NCBI RefSeq assembly: GCF_001422485.1 | Contig: NZ_LMNF01000003.1 | Span: 471,230-535,229, forward strand | DNA from: Agreia sp. Leaf283 | GTDB lineage: Bacteria > Actinomycetota > Actinomycetes > Actinomycetales > Microbacteriaceae | Reading direction: 5' to 3' | Length of the DNA: 64,000 bases | In this document: one piece after another, positions 47,954-61,536 of the stretch | Layout: the number at the start of each line of letters is the position of its first letter | Numbering within the stretch: the first letter of the stretch is position 1 | Position numbers and translations under genes: made by a program | The notes under the pieces: generated by a model | The model's input: the letters and a program-made list of their open reading frames with translations, nothing else | Database searches by the model: none | Told to the model about the DNA's origin: nothing

Positions 47954-48858
47954 GCGCCTCCGTTCTGTTCGACACCCCGGGGCCCCGCACCCGCCGCCGC
48001 TCGCGCATCGCCTCGGTGATCGTGGTCGTTCTGATCGCGGCCGGCCTGGCCTGGGTCGTCTACACGCTCGCGCAGCCGCGCGACTCCTCCGGCATCACGC
48101 TCCCTGGCTACTTCGATGCGTCGCGCTGGGACATCTTCGTGCTGGCCGAGCTCTGGGTGCGCATCGGGGGAGGCCTCCTCGCGACCCTGCAGGCCGCCGC
48201 CGTCGCCGCGGCGATGGCCCTCGTCATCGGGGTGCTGTTCGCCATGCTGCGCACCTCGGTGCACGCGGCCGTTCGCATCCCGGCCACGATCGTGCTCGAG
48301 TTCTTCCGCGGTATGCCCGTGCTGCTGATGATGCTCTTCATCCTGCTCGTGGCCTCGACGGGAGCCTTCTGGGCCGTCGTCCTCGCCCTCGGCGTCTACA
48401 ACGGCGCGATCATCGGCGAGTCGCTGCGCGCAGGCCTCGCCGCCCTGCCCCGGGGACAGCGAGAGGCGGGGCTGAGCCTCGGCCTGACCCGGTTGCAGAC
48501 GAAGACCTTCATCGAGTTCCCCCAGGCGTTCCGCCAGATGCTGCCGGTGATCATCGCGCAGCTGGTGGTGTTGCTGAAAGACACCAGCCTCGGCTACATC
48601 GTCGGCTACAACGAGCTCATCCGCACCACCATGAACAACCTCGGCAGCAGTGTCGGCAACCGCTACCTCTTCTCCCTGTTCCTCGTGACGCTCGTGATCT
48701 ACCTCGCGGTCAACCTCTCCCTCTCCGCGGTGGCACGACGGGTCGCGCGTCGACGCAGCCCGGGCAAGATCCTGGCCAAGGATCAGATCACCCCGACCGC
48801 ATCGATCTCCGCGCTCGGTGCCCCCACCAGGAACCCCGAGGACCGCACGACGGAGTAG
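47950..48858 (+). CDS. gluD: Glutamate ABC transporter, permease
   Basis: 302 residues, longer than GluC because of a basic N-terminus and a polar C-terminal tail of about 45 residues. It has about six helices. The EAA loop is REAGLSLGLTRLQTKTFIEFPQAF, and EFFRGMPVLLMMLF corresponds to LLRNTPLTL in GluC. It should pair with GluC as a heterodimer. It is the last gene of the glu operon; pheS begins 29 bases later with its own promoter. Confidence 0.9.
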   Translation: MSASVLFDTPGPRTRRRSRIASVIVVVLIAAGLAWVVYTLAQPRDSSGITLPGYFDASRWDIFVLAELWVRIGGGLLATLQAAAVAAAMALVIGVLFAMLRTSVHAAVRIPATIVLEFFRGMPVLLMMLFILLVASTGAFWAVVLALGVYNGAIIGESLRAGLAALPRGQREAGLSLGLTRLQTKTFIEFPQAFRQMLPVIIAQLVVLLKDTSLGYIVGYNELIRTTMNNLGSSVGNRYLFSLFLVTLVIYLAVNLSLSAVARRVARRRSPGKILAKDQITPTASISALGAPTRNPEDRTTE

Positions 48859-48873
48859 CTCGTCGCGGGTCGC

Positions 48874-48879
48874 TAAACT
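48874..48879 (+). promoter_or_regulatory. -10 box of pheS
   Basis: TAAACT ends 8 bases before the GTG at 48888. The transcript is expected to be leaderless or nearly so. Confidence 0.5.
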
Positions 48880-48884
48880 TGTGA

Positions 48885-49928
<1,044 letters not shown>

Positions 49929-49931
49929 CCC

Positions 49932-52451
49932 ATGCGTATCCCACTCGGATGGTTGGCGGAATTCGTCGATCTCGCCCCCGGTTCCACGATTGACGACGTG
50001 CACGCCGCGCTCGTCAAGGTCGGGCTCGAAGAAGAGGGCTCGCACGGTTTCGACCTCACGGGCCCCATTGTCGTCGGCGAGGTGCTCGAGTTCATCGAAG
50101 AGCCGCAGTCGAACGGCAAGACGATCCGCTGGTGCAGCGTGCGTGTCGCGCCCGAAGGCCAGACGGCAGCGGATGGCGGAGAAGACGTGCGCGGAATCGT
50201 CTGCGGCGCCCACAACTTCGTGGTCGGCGACAAGGTCGTGGTCACGCTCCCGGGCGCCGTCCTGCCCGGCGACTTCGCGATCGCCGCACGCAAGACCTAC
50301 GGCCACGTCTCCGACGGCATGATCGCATCGAGTCGTGAGCTGGGCCTGGGCGACGAGCACGACGGCATTCTGCGGCTCGTGACGCTGGGCCTCGACCCCG
50401 CCGTCGGCACAGACGCGCTCTCCCTGCTCGGGCTCGACGACCAGGCGGTCGAGGTCAATGTCACGCCCGACCGCGGATACGCCTTCTCCATTCGCGGAAT
50501 CGCCCGCGAGTACGCCCACGCGACCGGGGCGGCGTTCCGCGATCCGGCCCTCGCGCCCCCGATAACGGACGCCTCGGGCTTCAGCGTCGTCATCGACGAC
50601 GATGCGCCGATTCGCGGCCGCGTCGGCGCCACGGTCTTCGTCACGCGCCTGGTGCGAGACGTCGACCCGACGAGGCCGACGCCGCCGTGGATGGCGACCC
50701 GACTGAACCTCGCCGGCATCCGATCGATCTCGCTCATCGTCGACGTCACGAACTACGTGATGCTCGAGCTCGGCCAGCCCACCCACGGCTACGACTTCGA
50801 CAAGCTGAGCGGCGGCATCCGCGTTCGTCGGGCTAAATCGGGCGAGACGCTGGTGACCCTCGACGACCAGAAGCGGTCGCTCGACCCTGAAGACCTGGTG
50901 ATCGCCGACGAGTCCGGTCCCATCGGGCTCGCGGGCGTCATGGGCGGCGCGGCAACCGAGATCGACTCCTCGTCGCGCACCGTGCTCGTCGAAGCCGCCA
51001 ACTTCGATCCGGTGTCGATCGCGCGCACCGCCCGCCGGCACAAGCTGCCGAGCGAGGCATCGCGTCGCTTCGAACGCGGCGTCGACCCCGCGGTCGCCGC
51101 TGCTGCAGCCGCGAGGGTGGTCCAGCTGCTCGTCGATCTGGGAGGCGGAACGGCCGACGAGCTCGGCTCGTCGTACTCGCAGCACGACGCACCGGCTCCG
51201 GTGGAACTCCCCGACGGCTATATCGCGGGTCTGATCGGCGTCGATTTCACAGCCGAGGAGATCCGCACCTCGCTCGCGGAGATCGGTGGCCAGATCGTCG
51301 AGGTCGACGGTGGTCTCGTGGTGACACCGCCCACGTGGCGCCCTGACATCACCCACAAGTCGGCGCTCGCCGAAGAGGTCGCCCGCATCGTCGGCTACGA
51401 CCGCATCCCGAGCGTTCTTCCCGTCGCGCCGCCGGGTCGGGGGCTCACCAGGGAGCAGCTGCTCCGTCGACAGGTCTCGCAGACCCTGGCGTCGAGCGGT
51501 CTCGTCGAGGTGATGGCCTACCCGTTCCTGTCACAGGCCGCGACCCAGCTCTTCGGCTCGCGTTCGGGGGAGCCGGTCACGGCCATGCGTGTGGCGAACC
51601 CCCTCGACGCCGAGGCTCCATTGCTGCGCACGACCCTGATCCCTGGGCTGCTCGACATCGCGCGTCGCAACCTGTCGCGCGGCCTCCTCGACCTGGCGCT
51701 CTTCGAGACCGGCCTCGTGTTCCTGCCCGAGCCCGGTGTCGTCTACGGGCAGACCGAGCTGCCGCCGGGCGGCGCTCGTCCCAGTGACGAGGTGCTGGCA
51801 GAACTCGACGCGGGCCTGCCTCCTCAGCCACGACACGTCGCGTTCGTCCTCACGGGCAACGCCTGGGAGAAGCAGCCGGCACTCGAGGCCCGTGCCGTCG
51901 GCCTGGCCGACGCGCTGGATTCGGTGCGGCAGCTCGGGCTCGCACTCGGTGTCGACATCCGTGCCGTGCAGGGCTCGCACCCCGCCCTGCATCCGGGTCG
52001 CACGGCGTCGCTCACCGTCGGCGATGTCGTCGTCGGTGTCGCGGGGGAGCTGCTCCCTCGAATCGCCGAGGAGGCACACCTGCCCCGCGTCGTCGCCGTC
52101 GCCGAGATCGACCTCGACGCGCTGATCGCCCTGTCCCCGCGAGAGATCGCGGTACGACCGATCTTCGGCTTGCCTGCGGCGACGCAGGACCTGTCGCTGG
52201 TCGTTCCGCGCACGACGCCCGCGGGCGAGGTGTCCGCGGCCGTGGCGCGAGGAGCCGGTCCTCTGCTCGAAGACATCCGACTGGTCGACGACTACCGGGG
52301 CTCCGGGGTGAATGACGATCAGAAGTCGCTCACGTTCGCGCTCCGCTTCCGCGCGACCGACCGCACGCTGACGGCGAAGGAGGCGTCCGACGCCAAACTC
52401 GCCGGCCTGGCGGTCGCATCCGAGGAATTCGGCGCGACACTCCGCGACTGA
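49932..52451 (+). CDS. pheT: Phenylalanyl-tRNA synthetase beta subunit
   Basis: 839 residues. Domain order is normal: a B1/EMAP-like tRNA-binding domain (about 40-160) with CGAHNFVVGDKVVVTLPGA, the B3/B4 editing domain near 210-400 with DVTNYVMLELGQPTHGYD, the B5 domain, the catalytic-like core with VEVMAYPFLSQ, and a C-terminal anticodon-binding ferredoxin-like domain (AVARGAGPLLEDIRLVDDY). The start ATG follows pheS closely. The gene ends ahead of a hairpin. Confidence 0.95.
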   Translation: MRIPLGWLAEFVDLAPGSTIDDVHAALVKVGLEEEGSHGFDLTGPIVVGEVLEFIEEPQSNGKTIRWCSVRVAPEGQTAADGGEDVRGIVCGAHNFVVGDKVVVTLPGAVLPGDFAIAARKTYGHVSDGMIASSRELGLGDEHDGILRLVTLGLDPAVGTDALSLLGLDDQAVEVNVTPDRGYAFSIRGIAREYAHATGAAFRDPALAPPITDASGFSVVIDDDAPIRGRVGATVFVTRLVRDVDPTRPTPPWMATRLNLAGIRSISLIVDVTNYVMLELGQPTHGYDFDKLSGGIRVRRAKSGETLVTLDDQKRSLDPEDLVIADESGPIGLAGVMGGAATEIDSSSRTVLVEAANFDPVSIARTARRHKLPSEASRRFERGVDPAVAAAAAARVVQLLVDLGGGTADELGSSYSQHDAPAPVELPDGYIAGLIGVDFTAEEIRTSLAEIGGQIVEVDGGLVVTPPTWRPDITHKSALAEEVARIVGYDRIPSVLPVAPPGRGLTREQLLRRQVSQTLASSGLVEVMAYPFLSQAATQLFGSRSGEPVTAMRVANPLDAEAPLLRTTLIPGLLDIARRNLSRGLLDLALFETGLVFLPEPGVVYGQTELPPGGARPSDEVLAELDAGLPPQPRHVAFVLTGNAWEKQPALEARAVGLADALDSVRQLGLALGVDIRAVQGSHPALHPGRTASLTVGDVVVGVAGELLPRIAEEAHLPRVVAVAEIDLDALIALSPREIAVRPIFGLPAATQDLSLVVPRTTPAGEVSAAVARGAGPLLEDIRLVDDYRGSGVNDDQKSLTFALRFRATDRTLTAKEASDAKLAGLAVASEEFGATLRD

Positions 52452-52461
52452 TCCTGCACAA

Positions 52462-52499
52462 GCGGGTCCGGCCGACGCTGATGCGACGGACGGACCCGC
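52462..52499. terminator. Hairpin between pheT and the DUF937 gene
   Basis: 9-bp arms GCGGGTCCG and complement (52462-52470, 52491-52499) with a 20-base loop lie between convergent genes. Confidence 0.55.
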
Positions 52500-52523
52500 G
52501 GTGCGCGGGTATTCGGGCCGGGC

Positions 52524-53156
52524 CTACTTCTTGCCGCCGCCCAGCAGGCCGCCGAGCAGGTCGCCGATGCCGCCGCTCGAGCCGCCCGAACCGTTGGTCT
52601 TGCCGCCGCCCAGCAGACCCCCGAGCAGGTCGCCGATGCCTCCGGACGACCCTGAGGCTGTGCCTCCCGACCCTCCGCCGAGGAGACCGCCCAGCACATC
52701 GCCGATTCCTCCGCCCGACGTCTCGGCGGAGCCCTTCGTGTCACCGCCTGTCTTGGCGAAGAACTTCTGCGCGAGCCACGCGAGAACGATCGGCGCGACG
52801 ATCGGCAGGATCTTCTGGATGACGGACTGGGTCGTCGACGTCTTCGTCGAGGCCAGGGCCGACACGACCTGATCCTTGTTGCCGCCGAAGATGTTCGACA
52901 CGATCTTCTCGCCGTCGTGGGTATCGACGGCGTCGACGTCGACACCGCCGTCGAGCAGGGAGCTGTCGGAGTGCTTCTGCAGTGCCTTCTCGAGCGACTT
53001 CTCGCCCTGCGGCGTCGCGCTGTTGGCCGCCAGACCGGAGACCAGCGCGGGCAGCGCCTCGTCCACGGCATCCCTTGCCTCGGCCTCGCTGACGCCGAGT
53101 CTCGTGGCGATGGCGCCGATGGGAAGCTGCCTGGCCAGTTCGTCGAGTCCATCCAT
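52524..53156 (-). CDS. DUF937 protein with glycine-rich C-terminal repeats
   Basis: 210 residues. Residues 1-135 are a helical DUF937 (YidB-like) domain: LARQLPIGAIATRLGVSEAEA and VSNIFGGNKDQVVSAL, with a hydrophobic stretch IVAPIVLAWLAQKFF. Residues 147-210 hold three copies of IGD(V/L)LGGLLGGG at 151, 174 and 197, a 23-residue period separated by Ser/Gly linkers. The function is unknown; the repeats could form amphipathic or self-associating segments. The ATG at 53156 has GAAGG upstream. The longer upstream frame is unlikely. It separates pheT from argC, which are adjacent in many actinobacteria. Confidence 0.82.
   Translation of the reverse strand: MDGLDELARQLPIGAIATRLGVSEAEARDAVDEALPALVSGLAANSATPQGEKSLEKALQKHSDSSLLDGGVDVDAVDTHDGEKIVSNIFGGNKDQVVSALASTKTSTTQSVIQKILPIVAPIVLAWLAQKFFAKTGGDTKGSAETSGGGIGDVLGGLLGGGSGGTASGSSGGIGDLLGGLLGGGKTNGSGGSSGGIGDLLGGLLGGGKK
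52527..52715. repeat. 69-bp tandem repeat within the DUF937 gene
   Basis: Three imperfect copies of a 69-bp unit encode the IGDLLGGLLGGG repeats. Divergence is greatest in the copy nearest the DUF937 domain. Confidence 0.8.
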
Positions 53157-53280
53157 GATGAGCCTTCTTTCCCTCTGGCGGGCGCGCCGTCGCGCCCGGA
53201 TCATGCTTCCACAGTAGTGACGCCGCCGCGGCTGGGCGGCGCGCGCCGTCGGTGAATCCGGTCGCCTCCGTGAGAGCGAC

Positions 53281-53286
53281 TAGATT
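53281..53286 (+). promoter_or_regulatory. -10 box of argC (leaderless)
   Basis: TAGATT ends 6 bases before the ATG at 53293. I saw no clear ArgR-type ARG box around it. Confidence 0.6.
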
Positions 53287-53292
53287 TAAGGC

Positions 53293-54339
53293 ATGACTTT
53301 TTCGGTGGCTGTTGCCGGTGCGAGCGGATACGCGGGTGGCGAGGTGCTCCGACTGCTCGCCGACCATCCCGAATTCGAGGTGACGACCGTCACGGCGCAC
53401 GCCAACGCGGGACAGCGCCTGATCGACGTCCATCCGCACCTGCGATCCCTCGCTCATCTCGAACTCGTCGACACGACGGCCGAGAACCTGGCCGGCCACG
53501 ACGTCGTCTTCCTCGGGCTGCCGCACGGCAAGTCCGGCGAGCTGACAGAGCAGCTCGATGCGTCGACGCTCGTCGTCGACTGCGGCGCCGACCACCGCCT
53601 CGTCGACGAGAAGGACTGGGCCGAGTTCTACGGCGGCGAGTTCTACGGCTCCTGGCCTTACGGGCTTCCCGAACTCCTCCGGCACGACGGGTCGAGGCAG
53701 CGCACCGCGCTCGAAGGCGTGAAGCGCATCGCCGTTCCCGGCTGCAACGTCACCGCCATCTCGCTGGGCCTCGCGCCCGGCCTGGCCGCCCACGTCATCG
53801 AGGGCGAAGACATCGTGGCGGTTCTCGCTGTCGGTCCCTCGGGGGCAGGCAAGGCGCTGCGCACCGATCTCCTCGCCTCCGAGATCCTCGGCTCGGCCAG
53901 CGCCTACGGTGTCGGCGGGCGGCACCGCCACGTGCCGGAGATCATCCAGAACCTCAGCGGCGCATCGGGCGAACGCACCTCGGTGTCGTTCACGCCGATG
54001 CTCGTGCCGATGGCCAGGGGGATCCTGGCCACCTCTACCGCTCGACTGGCGCCCGGAGTCACCGCGAGCGATGTACGGAGCGCCTGGGAGCTCGCGTACT
54101 CCGACGAGCCGTTCGTGCACCTTCTTCCCGAGGGCCGCTTTCCGCGTACGGCCGATGTCCTGGGCGCCAACGTCGCCCTGGTCGGATTGGCGGTCGATGA
54201 GGCCGCAGGCCGCGTCGTGACCGTCACCGCCCTCGACAACCTCGTCAAGGGCACGGCCGGTGCGGCCATCCAGTCGGCCAATATCGCGCTCGGTCTGGCA
54301 GAAACGACCGGCCTGCCGGTGAATGGAGTCGCACCGTGA
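53293..54339 (+). CDS. argC: N-acetyl-gamma-glutamyl-phosphate reductase
   Basis: 348 residues. It reduces N-acetylglutamyl phosphate to the semialdehyde with NADPH. The N-terminal Rossmann motif is [16 protein letters not shown]. The active-site cysteine lies in [16 protein letters not shown], and [12 protein letters not shown] plus HRHVPEI are conserved. It heads the arginine operon with a leaderless promoter, and its stop overlaps argJ by four bases (GTGA). Confidence 0.95.
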   Translation: MTFSVAVAGASGYAGGEVLRLLADHPEFEVTTVTAHANAGQRLIDVHPHLRSLAHLELVDTTAENLAGHDVVFLGLPHGKSGELTEQLDASTLVVDCGADHRLVDEKDWAEFYGGEFYGSWPYGLPELLRHDGSRQRTALEGVKRIAVPGCNVTAISLGLAPGLAAHVIEGEDIVAVLAVGPSGAGKALRTDLLASEILGSASAYGVGGRHRHVPEIIQNLSGASGERTSVSFTPMLVPMARGILATSTARLAPGVTASDVRSAWELAYSDEPFVHLLPEGRFPRTADVLGANVALVGLAVDEAAGRVVTVTALDNLVKGTAGAAIQSANIALGLAETTGLPVNGVAP

Positions 54340-55496
54340 GTGTCACAGCAGCACAGGGATTCGTCGCGGCGGGCGTCGCCTCAGGGCTCAAAGCGTCGGG
54401 TGATCTCGACGTCGCGCTCGTTCAGAACCTCGGCCCCCGCAGCTCGGCTGCTGCGGTGTTCACCAGCAACCGCTGCACGGCGAACCCCATCATCTGGTCG
54501 CGCCAGGCGATCCTCGACGGATCGATCGAGGCCATCGTCCTCAACTCGGGCGGCGCCAACTGCTACACCGGCGCCTTCGGATTCCAGACCACCCATCAGA
54601 CTGCGGAGCAGGTCGCTGCCCGCCTCGGCATATCGTCGGGCGACGTTCTCGTCTGCTCCACCGGGCTGATCGGAACGGGCGACCAGAGCTTCCGCGACCG
54701 CCTGCTGGCGGGCGTGGACGTCGCGGCGCCCGCCCTGACCGCCGACGGCGGCCCGGACGCCGCGCGCGCCATCATGACGACGGACTCGCATCCCAAGCAG
54801 GCCTCCGTGACCTCGACGTCGGGGTGGGTGATCGGCGGCATGGCCAAGGGCGCCGGCATGCTCGCCCCGGGACTCGCGACCATGCTGGTGGTCATCACCA
54901 CCGACGCCGACGTCTCGAGCCCCGAACTCGACTCCGCGCTTCGCGCCGCGACACGGGTGACCTTTGACCGCCTCGACTCCGACGGCTGCATGTCGACCAA
55001 CGACCAGGTCACGCTCATGGCGTCCGGCGCATCCGGAATCGTGCCCGACCCCGCCGAATTCGCGGCCGCCGTCCAATCGATCTGCGCCGATCTCGCCGAG
55101 CAGCTGCAGGGCGATGCGGAGGGCGCGAGCCACGACATCACGATTGAGACGATCCGGGCGGCATCCGAAGACGACGCCGTCGACGTCGGACGTGCCGTGT
55201 CGCGCAGCAACCTGTTCAAGGCGGCCGTCTTCGGCAACGATCCCAACTGGGGACGCGTGCTCGCCGCCGTGGGAACGACCCAGGCCGAATTCGATCCCTT
55301 CGACATCGACGTGACGATCAACGGGGTTCGTGTCTGCTCTGCGGGCCAGCCCGACCAGCCGAGCGACGCCGTCGACCTCACCCCGCGCGCCGTGCACGTG
55401 CTGATCGACCTCAAGGTCGGCACCTCGACGGCGACCATCCTCACGAACGACCTCACCCACGACTACGTCCACGAGAACAGCGCATACGCCACCTGA
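54336..55496 (+). CDS. argJ: Glutamate N-acetyltransferase / amino-acid acetyltransferase
   Basis: 386 residues. It recycles acetyl groups from acetylornithine to glutamate. The precursor self-cleaves before the nucleophile threonine in [18 protein letters not shown] (Ala-Thr). [11 protein letters not shown] and the C-terminal [14 protein letters not shown] are conserved. Presence of argJ means a cyclic acetyl pathway, so no separate argE is expected; a complete bifunctional role cannot be told from sequence. The start is GTG; the stop shares one base with argB (TGATG). Confidence 0.95.
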   Translation: MSVTAAQGFVAAGVASGLKASGDLDVALVQNLGPRSSAAAVFTSNRCTANPIIWSRQAILDGSIEAIVLNSGGANCYTGAFGFQTTHQTAEQVAARLGISSGDVLVCSTGLIGTGDQSFRDRLLAGVDVAAPALTADGGPDAARAIMTTDSHPKQASVTSTSGWVIGGMAKGAGMLAPGLATMLVVITTDADVSSPELDSALRAATRVTFDRLDSDGCMSTNDQVTLMASGASGIVPDPAEFAAAVQSICADLAEQLQGDAEGASHDITIETIRAASEDDAVDVGRAVSRSNLFKAAVFGNDPNWGRVLAAVGTTQAEFDPFDIDVTINGVRVCSAGQPDQPSDAVDLTPRAVHVLIDLKVGTSTATILTNDLTHDYVHENSAYAT

Positions 55497-56395
55497 TGAC
55501 TGACATTCCTTTCTCGCCCACCGCAGGCGACAAGGTCGCGACCCTGATCGAGTCGCTTCCCTGGCTCAAGAGATTCCACAACCAGATTATGGTCATCAAG
55601 TTCGGCGGCAACGCCATGGTCGACGAGGCGCTGCAGAAGTCGTTCGCCGAAGACATGGTCTTCCTCCGCTATGCGGGCATCCGACCGGTCGTCGTGCACG
55701 GTGGCGGGCCGCAGATCTCCGCCATGCTCGATCGCCTCGGCATCCAGAGCGAATTCCGTGGCGGATACCGGGTCACCAGTCCCGAAGCGATGGATGTCGT
55801 GCGCATGGTGCTCGCCGGACAGATCAGCCGCGAGATCGTGGGACACATCAACGAGCACGGACCTCTGGCCGTCGCATTCTCAGGAGACGACGCGGGCTTG
55901 TTCGCCGGCCGCAAGCGCACCATCGAGATCGATGGGGAGCAGATCGACATCGGCCAGGTGGGCGACATCGTCAGCGTGAATCCGGATGCCATCCGGCAGC
56001 GACTCGACGCGGGGTACATTCCCGTCGTGTCGTCGATCGCGCCCGATGCCGACAATCCCGGCCAGTCGCTCAACGTCAACGCCGACGCGGCCGCCGCGGC
56101 ACTCGCCGTCGCTCTGGGAGCGGTGAAGCTGGTCATTCTCACCGACGTGGCGGGTCTGTACAGCGACTGGCCCAATAGGGACTCGCTCGTGAGCAGCATC
56201 GATTCCGAGGCGCTGCGCGCGCTGCTGCCCGGTCTCGAATCGGGCATGATCCCGAAGATGGCCGCCTGCCTCGAAGCCGTCGACGGCGGCGTGGCCAAGG
56301 CCGCGATCATCGACGGACGCACACCGCATTCGATTCTGCTCGAGGTCTTCACCCGCAGCGGCATCGGCACCGAGGTCAGCCGGGAGGCATCGTGA
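55496..56395 (+). CDS. argB: Acetylglutamate kinase
   Basis: 299 residues. It phosphorylates N-acetylglutamate, usually the arginine-inhibited step. Motifs are [25 protein letters not shown], and the C-terminal LTDVAGLY with [17 protein letters not shown]. The N-terminal extension [14 protein letters not shown] forms the helix typical of hexameric, arginine-sensitive forms, so feedback inhibition is likely. It overlaps argJ by one base and argD by four. Confidence 0.96.
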   Translation: MTDIPFSPTAGDKVATLIESLPWLKRFHNQIMVIKFGGNAMVDEALQKSFAEDMVFLRYAGIRPVVVHGGGPQISAMLDRLGIQSEFRGGYRVTSPEAMDVVRMVLAGQISREIVGHINEHGPLAVAFSGDDAGLFAGRKRTIEIDGEQIDIGQVGDIVSVNPDAIRQRLDAGYIPVVSSIAPDADNPGQSLNVNADAAAAALAVALGAVKLVILTDVAGLYSDWPNRDSLVSSIDSEALRALLPGLESGMIPKMAACLEAVDGGVAKAAIIDGRTPHSILLEVFTRSGIGTEVSREAS

Positions 56396-57588
56396 GCACC
56401 GAAACACCATGGCCGGATAGATTCGGCGATTCCCTGATGAAGTCGATGGGGGCGCCCCTCGGGCTGCTCGCCCGCGGCGAGGGATGCTACGTCTGGGACG
56501 AGTCCGGAAAGCAGTATCTCGACTTTCTCGCCGGCATAGCCGTCAACTCGCTCGGCCACGCGCATCCGGCCTTCGTCGAAGCCGTATCTCGCCAAGCCGC
56601 GACCCTGGCGCATGTCTCGAACTACTTCACGACGGCCCCGCAGCTCGCCCTTGCCGAACGGCTCAAGCGCATCACGGGGGCGGGGGCCGAGGGGCGCGTG
56701 TACTTCGGCAACTCCGGCGCCGAGGCGAACGAGGCCGCGTTCAAGCTCGCGCGGCTCAATCGCGCGGGCGGCAACCGCCACCGGGTGCTGGCCCTGCACG
56801 ATTCCTTCCACGGACGCACGATGGGCGCACTGGCCCTGACCGGAAAGCCGAGCCTGCGCGACGCATTCGAGCCCATGCCCTCCGGCGTCGAGCACATCGA
56901 CTCGACGATCGAGGCGCTCGAGCGGTCGATCGACGGCTCCGTCTCCGCGCTCATCGTCGAACCGATCAAGGGGGAGGCCGGCGTCGTCGACCTGCCCGAC
57001 GGGTTCCTGGTGCGTGCCCGTGAGCTGACGGCCGAGCACGGTGTGCTGCTGATCCTCGACGAGATCCAGACCGGCGCCGGCCGCACGGGCACCTGGTTCG
57101 CCTACGAGCAGTTCGGCATCCTCCCCGACGCGGTGACGATGGCCAAGGGCATGGGCGGCGGATTCCCCATCGGTGCGCTGGTCACGTTCGGATGGGCGTC
57201 GGAGCTCTTCCAGCGGGGCATGCACGGCTCCACCTTCGGCGGCAATCCTCTCGCCACGGCGACGGCCGACGCGGTTCTCGGCGAGATCGAGGCGGCCGGG
57301 CTCCTGCAGAATGCCGCCCTGCGCGGCGAACAGCTGCGGCAGATCATTCGAGACATCGGATCTCCCCACGTCGCGGAGGTCCGCGGCCGCGGACTCCTCG
57401 TCGGCGTCGGCCTGACGACACCTGTTGCCGGTGCAGTAGCTGCGGCTGCCCTGGCCGCCGGGCTCATCGTCAACGCGGCCAACGACTCGAGCATCCGCAT
57501 CGCCCCGCCGCTCATCGTGGGCGACGCCGAGCTCGCGCTCTTCGCTGAGCGGTTCCGCGGCGCCCTCGACGCGGTGCCCGCCTCCTGA
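56392..57588 (+). CDS. argD: Acetylornithine aminotransferase
   Basis: 398 residues. It is a class III PLP enzyme producing N-acetylornithine. Conserved features are [50 protein letters not shown] and the PLP lysine in [15 protein letters not shown]. The GTG start overlaps argB. A 55-base gap with its own TAGTCT box separates it from argF. Confidence 0.95.
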   Translation: MSTETPWPDRFGDSLMKSMGAPLGLLARGEGCYVWDESGKQYLDFLAGIAVNSLGHAHPAFVEAVSRQAATLAHVSNYFTTAPQLALAERLKRITGAGAEGRVYFGNSGAEANEAAFKLARLNRAGGNRHRVLALHDSFHGRTMGALALTGKPSLRDAFEPMPSGVEHIDSTIEALERSIDGSVSALIVEPIKGEAGVVDLPDGFLVRARELTAEHGVLLILDEIQTGAGRTGTWFAYEQFGILPDAVTMAKGMGGGFPIGALVTFGWASELFQRGMHGSTFGGNPLATATADAVLGEIEAAGLLQNAALRGEQLRQIIRDIGSPHVAEVRGRGLLVGVGLTTPVAGAVAAAALAAGLIVNAANDSSIRIAPPLIVGDAELALFAERFRGALDAVPAS

Positions 57589-57643
57589 GCCTTCGCGGCC
57601 CGCGCTAGTCTTTCCCTTTCCGCCATTTATCGAAAGATCTCCC

Positions 57644-60041
<2,398 letters not shown>

Positions 60042-60042
<1 letters not shown>

Positions 60043-60188
60043 TGACCCTCCGCAATGAGAACAACAAGAAGAAGCGCAGCCGGCCGCCGATGTCTCGGCG
60101 CACGACCTGGATCGTCGTGGCCGTCGCCGTTGCGGTTCTCGTGTTCGTGGTGATTGTCTCGGTGGTCTCGGGCAAGGGCATGTTCTAG
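60042..60188 (+). CDS. 48-residue single-pass membrane protein
   Basis: 48 residues from ATG 60042, overlapping the argH stop by one base. A basic N-terminus (NNKKKRSRPPMSRRTT) leads to one strongly hydrophobic helix rich in valine (WIVVAVAVAVLVFVVIVSVV) and ends SGKGMF. The topology would be inside-to-outside with a tiny tail. No family is recognised. It lies 3 bases before mpg. The coupling suggests it is expressed with arginine genes, but its role is unknown. Confidence 0.6.
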
Positions 60189-60191
60189 ACG

Positions 60192-60815
60192 GTGTTCACG
60201 TCGGCGTCGAACGAGTCGGGCTTCTTCGACAGGTCAAGCGTCGAAGTCGCTCCGTCGTTGCTCGGCGCGCGGCTCACCCGGCACTCTCCGCTGGGTGACA
60301 TCTCTCTGCGCATCGCGGAGGTCGAGGCATACCTGGGCGTCGGGGAGGATCCGGGGTCGCACAGTTTTCGCGGGAAGACAGCGCGCAACGCGGTGATGTT
60401 CGGACCGCCGCTGCACCTCTACACGTATTTCACCTACGGCATGCACGTGTGCGCCAACATCGTCTGCTCTCCGGAGGGACAGTCCTCGGCCGTGCTGCTG
60501 AGGGCGGGCGAGATCGTCGCCGGTGCCGAGCACGCGCGATCGAACCGCGGAGATCAGGTCGCGTTTCGCGATCTCGCCCGGGGACCGGCCCGGCTCACCA
60601 AGGCGATGGGCATTCCGCTCTCAGACGACGGGGCCGACCTGACGGGTGCGGTCTACACGCTCGAGCTCGACGATCGGGTGCCGGATGTCGGCACGAGTGT
60701 GCGCACGGGGGTCAGCGGGCCGGGCGGTCTCTCCGAGTACCCGTGGCGGTTCTTCATCCCGAACGATCCGACCGTCTCGCCCTATCGGGCGAGCGTGCCG
60801 AGGAAACGCGACTGA
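60192..60815 (+). CDS. mpg: 3-methyladenine DNA glycosylase (AAG/MPG type)
   Basis: 207 residues. It removes alkylated purines from DNA as the first step of base excision repair. Conserved parts are ARLTRHSPLGDISLRIAEVEAY, where Glu is the catalytic base in EVEAY, FRGKTARNAVMFGPPLHLYTYFTYG in pieces, and RGPARLTKAMGI. The GTG start is 3 bases after the small membrane gene. In actinobacteria mpg sits between argH and tyrS, as here. Confidence 0.93.
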   Translation: MFTSASNESGFFDRSSVEVAPSLLGARLTRHSPLGDISLRIAEVEAYLGVGEDPGSHSFRGKTARNAVMFGPPLHLYTYFTYGMHVCANIVCSPEGQSSAVLLRAGEIVAGAEHARSNRGDQVAFRDLARGPARLTKAMGIPLSDDGADLTGAVYTLELDDRVPDVGTSVRTGVSGPGGLSEYPWRFFIPNDPTVSPYRASVPRKRD

Positions 60816-60830
60816 CCCGTCGACCGCGGG

Positions 60831-61535
60831 TCACCGCAGGACGAGTGCGCAGGCACCGGCCCAGACGAAGCTCGCGAGCGTTCCGATGATGAACCGCTCC
60901 TTGGCCTCCGGCGCCGCCAGTTCACTGAAACGGCCGACGCCCTTGATCGCGATGATCACGGCGACGGCCTCGGGGAACCCGGCGACGATCGAGCCGGCGA
61001 TCGCGAGTCGCTCGAGGACTCCGATGGTCGTTCCTCCCCGCAGCACCTCGACCGCCGGCGTTCCCATTGCCTGGGCGGGCGACGCGGGGGAGGCGCGGGG
61101 GACATCTTTGCGTCGGCGGAAGATGCCGAGTGGCGAGGAGGGTACAGGTGCGGCGGCCGGAACCGCCTGCGCCGAGTTCTCGCCGATGAGGATGCCGCCG
61201 TGCGCTCCGGCGCGGCTCGCTCCTCGGGTTGCGAGGCGCAGAGCGAGCACGGCGAACGGTCCTCCGCCGACGGTCGCCAGGGCGAGTGCAAGGGCTGTCG
61301 TGAGGACTCGGGTGATGGGTTGCGCGGAGTCGTCGTGGGGAGCGAGCGCCTCGCAGGCCAGTGCTGCGACGAGACTGCCTGCGGCGAGGATGGTGGTCGC
61401 CGCGAGGATGACGTCGGCGGATCGAGCACCGCGCGGTCGTCGGGGCCGGGCGCCGCTCGTTCGCAGATCGAGGGTGAGAGCGATCACGCTCGCGAGGAGA
61501 CCCGCGGCGAGGAGGACAACGATCACGGTGTTCAC
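60831..61535 (-). CDS. Unknown membrane protein paired with a SatD-like regulator
   Basis: 234 residues; the family is not recognised. About five hydrophobic segments: TVIVVLLAAGLLASVIAL at the N-terminus, VILAATTILAAGSLVAALA, VLTTALALALATVGGG, then after a polar central part (about 105-165, PSSPLGIFRRRKDVPR) two more, including FPEAVAVIIAIKGVGRF. The GTG start is one base after the stop of the regulator gene, so they are coupled. A regulator next to a membrane protein hints at sensing or immunity, which is speculative. Confidence 0.72.
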   Translation of the reverse strand: MNTVIVVLLAAGLLASVIALTLDLRTSGARPRRPRGARSADVILAATTILAAGSLVAALACEALAPHDDSAQPITRVLTTALALALATVGGGPFAVLALRLATRGASRAGAHGGILIGENSAQAVPAAAPVPSSPLGIFRRRKDVPRASPASPAQAMGTPAVEVLRGGTTIGVLERLAIAGSIVAGFPEAVAVIIAIKGVGRFSELAAPEAKERFIIGTLASFVWAGACALVLR

Positions 61536-61536
61536 G

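Noticed and set aside
52527..52715. Tandem repeat as a CRISPR-like or non-coding array
   Set aside because: The copies keep the reading frame (69 bases) and encode a clear peptide repeat; there are no unique spacers.
53220..53300. ArgR operator upstream of argC
   Set aside because: No pair of TGAAT/ATTCA-like half-sites at suitable spacing was found; a partial GTGAATCC is not enough.
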